Assembly (NCBI RefSeq): GCF_014284305.1
Contig: NZ_JACOFW010000008.1
Span: 91,156 to 155,155 of the forward strand
Source of the DNA: Affinundibacterium seohonense
GTDB lineage: Bacteria > Pseudomonadota > Gammaproteobacteria > Burkholderiales > Burkholderiaceae_D
DNA length: 64,000 bases
Direction of reading: 5' to 3'
The notes under the pieces are model-generated. The model did no database searches. It was given only the letters and a program-made list of their open reading frames with translations, and was not told the origin of the DNA. Positions within the stretch are counted from its first letter, which is position 1. Each line of letters begins with the position of its first letter. The position numbers and the translations under genes are program-made. Shown here in pieces: positions 58,148-64,000 of this stretch.

Positions 58148-58167
58148 GAGTCGGCGGGAATCGAACC
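58148..58167 (-). repeat. Inverted 20-bp copy of the tmRNA 3' end
   Basis: GAGTCGGCGGGAATCGAACC is the exact reverse complement of 58077-58096 in the T-arm/acceptor part of ssrA, just past the ssrA terminator and before an unrelated plus-strand gene. Confidence 0.8.
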
Positions 58168-58199
58168 AGCGCCCGCTGAGAGAAAAAAAGGGGATCAAG

Positions 58200-58619
58200 A
58201 TGCTCCAAGCCACAGTCATCGTGAAGGTATCACGTGAATTTACAACCTCTGCCGAAGCGGTTTTTGATGCTTGGCTAGATCCGCAAAAAGCAGGAAATTT
58301 TTTATTTGCAACGCCGACTGGCGTTATGAAGACCGTAGAAATCGATGCACGCATTGGCGGCAGATTTTGTATTATCGAGACCAGAGACGGTGTCGATGTA
58401 GAACATGTTGGCGAGTATTTAGAGATCGATAGACCGCAGCACCTGCGCTTTAGTTTTGGTGGCAATCCTTTTCCTGCCACCTACGTCACACTCAACATTA
58501 GCAGATCCGAGTCTGGCTGTGTTTTACAGCTTGTGCACGAAGGCGTCTGGACAGATTATGAAGCCAGTGTGGTCCAAGGCTGGACGGACATTTTAGAAAA
58601 TCTCGCCCAGCTTGTTTAA
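58200..58619 (+). CDS. SRPBCC/AHSA1-type protein
   Basis: 139 residues from the ATG at 58200, with AAGGGG before it; the frame extends upstream across the ssrA 3' end but without support. Pattern VSREFTTSAEAVFDAWLDPQKAGNFLF, then GGRFCIIETRDGVDVEHVGEYLEIDRPQHLRFSF and the final VVQGWTDILENLAQLV, typical of AHSA1 domain proteins (lipid- or small-molecule-binding pocket). No signal peptide. Function unknown. Confidence 0.88.
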   Translation: MLQATVIVKVSREFTTSAEAVFDAWLDPQKAGNFLFATPTGVMKTVEIDARIGGRFCIIETRDGVDVEHVGEYLEIDRPQHLRFSFGGNPFPATYVTLNISRSESGCVLQLVHEGVWTDYEASVVQGWTDILENLAQLV

Positions 58620-58641
58620 ATTGATGCCGCTCTGATCTTAG

Positions 58642-60552
58642 TTAGCCCAAGCCACAAGCGAGTGCGATTCGGTAGGTAATGAACGATGCCAGATAAGCGA
58701 GTGCAAATAGATAGCCCAGCATGATCATAGGCATTTTCCAACCGCCAGTCTCGCGCTTGACGGTCGCTATCGTCGACAAACATTGTGGCGCAAAAACATA
58801 CCACGCCAATAGTGACAAAGCGGTTGCGATACTCCACTGTTGTGCAATTAAAGGCGCCAGTGCCTCAGCCGTATCGCTGCCCGCCGCTGCCAAAGCATAC
58901 ACGGTTCCTAGCGAGCTAACTGCCACTTCACGTGCTGCCATACCCGGCACTAAAGCAATACTGATTTGCCAGTTAAAACCAATAGGCTCAAACACCACTG
59001 CCAATGCTTTACCGATGTAGCCAGCAAAACTATATTCAATCGGCATTCCTGTTGCACCAGCGGGTGCGCCAGGATAACTGGCAAGAAACCATAAGGCGAT
59101 CGTCAACACCAAAATGATGCCACCAACGCGACTCATAAAAATCACCACACGTTGTTTCAAACCGATCAATACATTACGAATCGTGGGTAAGTGATAGCTC
59201 GGCAATTCCATCATTAAGGTACGAATCTGGCTTTGCGCCGTAAATCGTTTCAAGACCCAAGCAACCCCCAATGCACCGAGAATGCCAGCGCCATACAGAG
59301 CGAACAAAACCAATCCTTGCAATTCAAAAACGCCCCAAACATCGCGCTGCGGAATGAAGGCACCAATCAACAAGGCGTACACCGGCAAACGAGCTGAACA
59401 AGTCATCAAAGGCGCGATCATAATTGTCACCATGCGATCACGTGGATTGGCAATTGTGCGTGCAGCCATAATACCTGGAATCGCACAAGCGAAACTAGAT
59501 AACAAAGGAATAAAAGAACGTCCCGACAAACCAACACCACCCATCAGACGATCCAACAAGAAGGCGGCTCGTGGCAAGTAGCCAGACTCTTCTAATATCA
59601 AGATGAAGAAGAACAAAATCAGAATTTGTGGCAAGAATACGATCACGCCACCCGCCCCCGCAATAATGCCGTTGACGATCAAACTTTGTACCCAACCTTC
59701 GGGCAGCAAATTAGAAACGCTTGCGCCCAGCCATTCCGTACCCTCTTTGATCAAATCCATAGGTACCGTCGCCCAAGCGAACACGGCTTGAAAAACTAAA
59801 AATAAAATAATGGCTAAAAGTGTTGGCCCAAGCACGGGATGCAGCACGACACGATCAATCTTGTCACTGACGTTGTGCGGGACGATTTCATCCAAGCCCA
59901 GTTTCGCCAAAATCTGACGTATACGCTCGTGATCGAGATCGGTATGTGATTGGATGGCAGGATCACTGTCATCCAGATGTGCATGACTATTCGATGTTTG
60001 ATTTAAAATTTCAATATCATCCAGCATGGCTTTCAAAGCGCTATCGCCACCTTGCTTGACGCCTACCGTGCGCACCACCGGAATTCCCAGCTCACGCGCC
60101 AATGCCTGCTCATCAATATGCAAACCGCGCTGTTCCGCCATATCCGTCATATTTAGCGCAACCATGCACGGGATACCAAGACGCTGCACCGCGATGACTA
60201 AGCGCAAGCCGCGCCGTAAATTGGTGGCATCCACCACACACACCACGTAATCAGGACGCTTTTCGCCCACAGCATTACCGTACAAGACATCATGCGTGAC
60301 TCGTTCGTCAGGAGAGCGTGGATGCAAACTGTATGTGCCGGGCAAATCCAGCACGCGCAAGCTTTTACCCGCAGCAGTGTGAAAACGCCCTTCTTTGCGC
60401 TCTACCGTGACGCCAGCGTAGTTGGCGACTTTTTGTTTGCTATCGGTAAGTAGATTGAATAAGGCTGTTTTACCGCAATTCGGATTACCAACTAAGGCGA
60501 CTAAGGGACCACTAGCATGAAAGTGTACGACTGCGGGTTTCACTTGTTTCAT
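58642..60552 (-). CDS. feoB: Ferrous iron transport protein B
   Basis: 636 residues from the ATG at 60552 (ATGA overlap with feoA). N-terminal GTPase: G1 GNPNCGKTALFN, G3 DLPGTYSL, G4 NMTD; helical GDI-like spacer; C-terminal permease with Gate motifs and the Cys in SFACAIPGI and MTCSARLPVYALLIGAF. Imports Fe(II). Shorter than the E. coli protein (773), within the range of the family. Confidence 0.95.
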   Translation of the reverse strand: MKQVKPAVVHFHASGPLVALVGNPNCGKTALFNLLTDSKQKVANYAGVTVERKEGRFHTAAGKSLRVLDLPGTYSLHPRSPDERVTHDVLYGNAVGEKRPDYVVCVVDATNLRRGLRLVIAVQRLGIPCMVALNMTDMAEQRGLHIDEQALARELGIPVVRTVGVKQGGDSALKAMLDDIEILNQTSNSHAHLDDSDPAIQSHTDLDHERIRQILAKLGLDEIVPHNVSDKIDRVVLHPVLGPTLLAIILFLVFQAVFAWATVPMDLIKEGTEWLGASVSNLLPEGWVQSLIVNGIIAGAGGVIVFLPQILILFFFILILEESGYLPRAAFLLDRLMGGVGLSGRSFIPLLSSFACAIPGIMAARTIANPRDRMVTIMIAPLMTCSARLPVYALLIGAFIPQRDVWGVFELQGLVLFALYGAGILGALGVAWVLKRFTAQSQIRTLMMELPSYHLPTIRNVLIGLKQRVVIFMSRVGGIILVLTIALWFLASYPGAPAGATGMPIEYSFAGYIGKALAVVFEPIGFNWQISIALVPGMAAREVAVSSLGTVYALAAAGSDTAEALAPLIAQQWSIATALSLLAWYVFAPQCLSTIATVKRETGGWKMPMIMLGYLFALAYLASFITYRIALACGLG

Positions 60553-60917
60553 GCAGCAACCTTGTTCATGGAAGAATCCTCCAGCACATCGACCAACACG
60601 CAAGCCGCTTCGGCTTTGCGTAAAGCAAAAGTAGAAAGACCGATTCGAACCACCAAAGGATCACCGCCAAACGCGCCTCGGGCCATCAGGGTGACTGGCT
60701 CCCCTGCAATAAAGCCGATATCTTCCAATTGTGTCAGCCACTCTGGCATTCCAGACGGCGCGACCAATTGACGCACCACACATTTTTCTCCGATCGCAAT
60801 ATCCGCTAGCTTTTTCACCTCAGCGGAAATACTCAGCGATGGCGAATACTGCGAAGCTGCTGGTGCAGGCTGAGTGAAATTCGCTGGCGTTGCCATATCA
60901 ATATTTATGGAGTTCAT
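60549..60917 (-). CDS. feoA: Ferrous iron transport protein A
   Basis: 122 residues from the ATG at 60917 (a TTG eight codons upstream is also open, and an ATG seven codons downstream is possible; no clear ribosome binding site decides it). SH3-like FeoA fold from about residue 45 (LADIAIGEKCVVRQL...LTQLEDIGFIAGEPVTLMARGAFGGDPLVVRIGLSTFALRKAEA). The roughly 40-residue N-terminal extension is longer than in E. coli FeoA. Coupled to feoB. No feoC seen. Confidence 0.9.
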   Translation of the reverse strand: MNSINIDMATPANFTQPAPAASQYSPSLSISAEVKKLADIAIGEKCVVRQLVAPSGMPEWLTQLEDIGFIAGEPVTLMARGAFGGDPLVVRIGLSTFALRKAEAACVLVDVLEDSSMNKVAA

Positions 60918-60971
60918 AGCGCTAATCTGGGTCGCGATCAATTAGGAAACTTGTTTCAAGACAAAACTATA

Positions 60972-60990
60972 AACGAGAATCATTCTTATG
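60972..60990 (-). promoter_or_regulatory. Fur box upstream of feoAB
   Basis: AACGAGAATCATTCTTATG: GAGAAT-C-ATTCTT dyad with the order expected for a Fur operator, about 55 bp before the feoA start. The 349-bp gap 60918-61266 holds no gene; it must also contain the promoter for nrdJ. I saw no cobalamin riboswitch or NrdR box. Confidence 0.75.
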
Positions 60991-61266
60991 TAAATCAAAG
61001 TCGACTTACTCATAGGGTCGAAACCCTTAACTTAAATCAATAAACCCTACATTTTTCAAAGTGTCTCGAAAAATACCGATAAACCCAGCGCCTTTTTCGA
61101 CATAAATGCGCAATAGGAGTAGCCTCAATAGTAAAAAAAGTTACTTAAAAACCATTTATTTCTAATTGAGAAGAGTCAAGGAAAAAGCTGCACAGAGGTC
61201 TATAATGGGGCGTTAATTTCTGCTGCAAAGCATCACTCTCTGATCTCCTTCCACGAAAAATAAAGC

Positions 61267-63756
61267 ATGAATGCCAACGACAAAATCCTAGGATTGACTG
61301 ATATGTCACCACAAGAAATTTCCCTCGATGTCCTTTTGGAAAAATACGCCAAAGGCGAAGAAGCAACCATCCACGACGTGCAAGGGCGTGTCGCCAAAGC
61401 CCTATCCAGCGTAGAAGCGCCAGACTTCCAAGCCTACTATGAAGAAAAATTCCTGTGGGCGCAGAAAAACGGCTTCGTACCAGCAGGCAGGATTAATTCC
61501 GCCGCTGGTATGGATTTACACGCGACCTTGATCAACTGTTTTGTACAACCTGTCGGCGACTCAGTCTCCAGCACCACCGATGGTAAGCCGGGTATCTACA
61601 CCGCCTTGTCAGATGCAGCGGAAACGATGCGTCGCGGTGGCGGTGTCGGTTACGATTTTTCCACGATACGTCCCAAAGATGCTTTGGTGAGAGGCACACG
61701 ATCTCGCGCTTCTGGCCCAGTCTCGTTTATGCAGGTGTTTAATGCCTCATGCTCGACTGTTGAATCGGCTGGAGCACGTCGCGGTGCGCAGATGGGCGTA
61801 TTACGCTGTGATCACCCTGACATTTTGGAATTTATCCACGCTAAGGACCAAGGTGGCCTCACTAATTTTAATATTTCTATAGGTGTGACTGACGCGTTTA
61901 TGAACGCAGTTGCCAGTGATGGTGATTTTCTATTGGCTCACAAAGCGGAACCTAGCGACGACAAAAAACAAAACGGCGCGTATCAAAATGAACATGGCCT
62001 ATGGGTATACCAGACCGTGAAAGCGCGCGATCTGTGGGATGAGGTCATGAAATCGACCTACGACCACGCTGAGCCTGGCATCCTGTTTTTATCCCGCATC
62101 AACGCGGAAAACAATTTGCACTATTGCGAAACGATCGAAGCCACCAATCCTTGCGGCGAACAGCCCTTACCTGACTACGGTTGCTGCTGTCTCGGCTCTA
62201 TCAATTTAACGCGCTTTGCTAAGTCTGCATTTACTGAACAAGCCAGTTTCGACTTCGAAGCATTTCAAGCTGTGGTTAGTGTCGCTACTCGCATGTTGGA
62301 CAATGTGCTCGATGCCACCGCTTGGCCGCTGCAGCAGCAACAAGATGAAGCTATGTCGAAGCGCCGTGTCGGCTTGGGCTTCTTAGGTTTAGGCAGCGTA
62401 TTAGTCATGCTGGGCTTACGTTACGATTCTGCTGAAGGACGCGCATTTGCAACTCAGGTTGCCGAAGCGATGCGTAATACCTCGTATCAAACCTCAGTCG
62501 AACTCGCAAAAGAAAAAGGCGCATTTCCTCTATTCGATCATGAACAATATTTGCAAGGCGCATTTGCAAAACGTCTGCCGGATAATTTACGTCAACAAAT
62601 CGCCCAACATGGTTTGCGTAACTCGCATTTACTCTCAATTGCCCCGACTGGCACGATCACTTTAGCTTTTGCCGACAATGCCTCGAATGGTATCGAACCT
62701 GCGTTTTCCTGGGTCTACAACCGTAAAAAACGCATGGCAGTAGGCGATAGTAAAATATATGAAGTCGCAGATCACGCCTGGCGCCTGTATCGCCATTTGG
62801 GTAATGACGTATCAGACGATAGCAAATTACCGCCCGCCTTTGTCACGGCCCTAAATATGTCCGCGAATGACCATATGTTGATGCTGCAAGCGGTACAACC
62901 TTATGTCGATTCTGCCATTTCCAAGACCGTCAACGTACCGGCAGATTATCCGTATGCGGATTTCCAAAATTTATATATGGATGCCTGGCGCGCAGGACTA
63001 AAAGGACTGGCTACCTATCGTCCTAACAATATTCTTGGCAGCGTATTGTCTGTCAGCACTGAAACCGCAGCGCCCGCTGTGAAAGCTGTGCCAGATGACG
63101 ATTTACTGCGCAAACAATTTGATGGTCGCCCATTTGGAGATCTCGAATCAGTGACATCCAAAGTTCAGTACATGACCTATGAAGGTAAAAAAACTGTGTA
63201 TCTGACAGTCAGTTTCATTCACATCCAAGGCATAGTTGGCGGCGAGTTAGCAACCATAGAACGTCCGTTTGAATTCTTTATGCCGGCCGGTCAAAAGAAC
63301 GACGGCCAGCAATGGATATCCGCCAGTATGCGCTTGCTTTCGATGGCAGCACGCTCAGGCGGATCCATCGCCAAAGCACTCGCTGATATGCGTGAAGTTG
63401 TCTGGGATAAAGGCACAGTACGTTGTGGCATGATCACCAAAGACGATGGCTCACAAGCTCCTCTGTTTCATGAATCAGAAGTGGCGGCGATTGGCTATTC
63501 TCTACAGCGGATACTCATGAAACGTGGCTTCTTAGACGCAGGGGGCAATCAGGTACCAATCGTCGTGCTCGCTGAAAAATTCAAAAATAAGCAGCTCGCC
63601 TATGGCATGGATGATTTGGCTTATGATCCCGAATCAGCGCCGATGACCTATACCGCAACAGGTAAAAAATGCCCTGATTGCGGCGCTTATGCGTTACAGA
63701 AAATCGACGGCTGTTCGCGCTGTGTTTCTTGCGGATATGTTGGGGCTTGCGGTTAA
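61267..63756 (+). CDS. nrdJ: Adenosylcobalamin-dependent ribonucleotide reductase, class II
   Basis: 829 residues. First active-site Cys in LINCFVQP, the radical-site Cys in [23 protein letters not shown], a glycine loop [11 protein letters not shown] and [20 protein letters not shown]. The C-terminal zinc ribbon [10 protein letters not shown]...[14 protein letters not shown] holds the CxxC redox pair that passes electrons from thioredoxin. No tyrosyl-radical partner (NrdB) is nearby, so class II (B12-dependent) fits; it makes dNTPs with or without oxygen. Single gene. Confidence 0.94.
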   Translation: MNANDKILGLTDMSPQEISLDVLLEKYAKGEEATIHDVQGRVAKALSSVEAPDFQAYYEEKFLWAQKNGFVPAGRINSAAGMDLHATLINCFVQPVGDSVSSTTDGKPGIYTALSDAAETMRRGGGVGYDFSTIRPKDALVRGTRSRASGPVSFMQVFNASCSTVESAGARRGAQMGVLRCDHPDILEFIHAKDQGGLTNFNISIGVTDAFMNAVASDGDFLLAHKAEPSDDKKQNGAYQNEHGLWVYQTVKARDLWDEVMKSTYDHAEPGILFLSRINAENNLHYCETIEATNPCGEQPLPDYGCCCLGSINLTRFAKSAFTEQASFDFEAFQAVVSVATRMLDNVLDATAWPLQQQQDEAMSKRRVGLGFLGLGSVLVMLGLRYDSAEGRAFATQVAEAMRNTSYQTSVELAKEKGAFPLFDHEQYLQGAFAKRLPDNLRQQIAQHGLRNSHLLSIAPTGTITLAFADNASNGIEPAFSWVYNRKKRMAVGDSKIYEVADHAWRLYRHLGNDVSDDSKLPPAFVTALNMSANDHMLMLQAVQPYVDSAISKTVNVPADYPYADFQNLYMDAWRAGLKGLATYRPNNILGSVLSVSTETAAPAVKAVPDDDLLRKQFDGRPFGDLESVTSKVQYMTYEGKKTVYLTVSFIHIQGIVGGELATIERPFEFFMPAGQKNDGQQWISASMRLLSMAARSGGSIAKALADMREVVWDKGTVRCGMITKDDGSQAPLFHESEVAAIGYSLQRILMKRGFLDAGGNQVPIVVLAEKFKNKQLAYGMDDLAYDPESAPMTYTATGKKCPDCGAYALQKIDGCSRCVSCGYVGACG

Positions 63757-63773
63757 GCAGGCAGATAGACAAT

Positions 63774-63796
63774 AAAAAAACCCGCATTTGGCGGGT
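63774..63796 (+). terminator. nrdJ terminator stem without a T-tract
   Basis: After a run of A, ACCCGC-ATTTG-GCGGGT forms a stem that in a normal terminator would run into T residues (compare the ompA terminator). Instead CAGACTGCTGAC follows, the likely left end of the insertion sequence. Confidence 0.6.
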
Positions 63797-63813
63797 CAGA
63801 CTGCTGACAAACC

Positions 63814-63846
63814 CCAAAAGGCCTCGCCAAGTGCGAGGCCTTTTGG
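63814..63846 (+). terminator. Hairpin upstream of the transposase gene
   Basis: CCAAAAGGCCTCGC and GCGAGGCCTTTTGG form a perfect 14-bp stem with a 5-base loop. Its place suggests insulation of the transposase from outside transcription. Confidence 0.7.
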
Positions 63847-63858
63847 TTTAATAGCGGC

Positions 63859-64000
63859 ATGCTAAAAACACCCACACCTTTCCAACACGAATTAGAAATG
63901 GTCACCTTGGAACAACTGGTTCCGAAAGACCACCTGCTTCGTTTAATTGATCGTCACATCTCCTTCGACTTCATCCGTGAACGTACTCAAGCGCTTTACT
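63859..64000 (+). CDS. IS1182 family transposase, N-terminal part (3' end outside window)
   Basis: The first 47 codons are visible and stay open to the window end. MVTLEQLVPKDHLLRLID (residues about 14-31) is the N-terminal signature of IS1182/IS5-like transposases, which is followed by the DUF772 region. The catalytic DDE residues are not in the window. Confidence 0.85.
   Translation, partial: MLKTPTPFQHELEMVTLEQLVPKDHLLRLIDRHISFDFIRERTQALY

Larger units (their letters stand above)
63797..64000 (+). mobile_element. Left end of an IS1182-type insertion sequence
   Basis: The element seems to begin at about 63797 with CAGACTGCTGACAAACC, right after the nrdJ terminator stem. Next comes a 14-bp hairpin (63814-63827 with 63833-63846) and then the transposase. 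The right end lies outside the window, so the terminal repeats and target duplication cannot be checked. Confidence 0.65.

Noticed and set aside
58062..58199. Long upstream extension of the SRPBCC frame through the ssrA 3' end
   Set aside because: It would translate part of the tmRNA and the terminator; the ATG at 58200 with AAGGGG is the natural start.
60918..61266. Cobalamin riboswitch in front of nrdJ
   Set aside because: No B12-box-like segment or conserved stem pattern could be seen in the leader; absence by eye is not proof.
1..64000. CRISPR array, prophage, toxin-antitoxin or defence cassette
   Set aside because: I looked for regularly spaced direct repeats, phage structural genes and toxin-antitoxin-sized gene pairs and saw none I could support.

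Overview
The window is a chromosomal stretch of a betaproteobacterium, most likely Burkholderiales, family Oxalobacteraceae, and probably Undibacterium-like. The basis is the gene order gyrA-serC-pheA-tyrA-aroA-cmk-rpsA-ihfB-lapA-lapB with ugd, rfaE1 and cysM close by, a short proline-rich OmpA, a tmRNA with tag ANDNSYALAA, and a moderate, fairly AT-rich base composition. The genus is inferred; no 16S gene is present.

Layout. 1-7 kb: the 3' part of an S9 peptidase gene, a membrane-anchored ClpP-fold protein preceded by six tandem 12-bp repeats, a secreted TonB-C-terminal-domain protein, and a PAS-GGDEF-EAL cyclic-di-GMP gene split by one in-frame TAA. 7-16 kb: two translationally coupled exported amidohydrolase-like proteins (three amidohydrolase domains, only one with a full HxH metal motif), a PAS-AraC regulator beside the wreck of a dihydrodipicolinate-synthase-family gene, a GntR/FCD regulator, a small membrane protein and the GTPase YlqF. 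16.3-32.3 kb: a complete-looking MSHA-type IVa pilus cluster on the minus strand (mshE-G-A-C-D-O-P-Q-I-I2-J-K-L-M-N in transcription order). 32.6-37.8 kb: divergent MoxR / DUF58 / transglutaminase (TgpA-like) / lytic transglycosylase operon. 38-44 kb: small HTH protein, cysM, ComEA-like protein, rfaE1, ugd, lapB, lapA. 44-55 kb: ihfB, rpsA, cmk, aroA, tyrA, pheA, serC, gyrA. 55-58 kb (plus strand): ompA, ubiG, gph, ssrA (tmRNA). 58-64 kb: SRPBCC protein, feoAB under a Fur box, class II ribonucleotide reductase nrdJ, and the left end of an IS1182-type insertion sequence running off the window.

How it fits together. Most of the window is core metabolism and envelope biogenesis: aromatic amino acids and serine (serC, pheA, tyrA, aroA), LPS assembly and heptose/uronate precursors (lapAB, rfaE1, ugd), translation and nucleoid proteins (rpsA, ihfB, tmRNA), iron uptake (feoAB) and dNTP synthesis (nrdJ). 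The accessory part is the surface/adhesion block: the MSHA pilus, whose ATPase MshE carries an N-terminal domain of the c-di-GMP-binding MshEN type, close to a c-di-GMP gene that looks recently broken. Two gene-decay events (5.2 kb and 13.2 kb) and an insertion sequence seated at the terminator of nrdJ point to ongoing genome erosion. No CRISPR array, prophage or obvious defence island was found. I do not see a clearly new multigene system; the best candidates for a second look are the coupled amidohydrolase pair, the repeat-preceded ClpP-fold gene and the inverted copy of the tmRNA 3' end.
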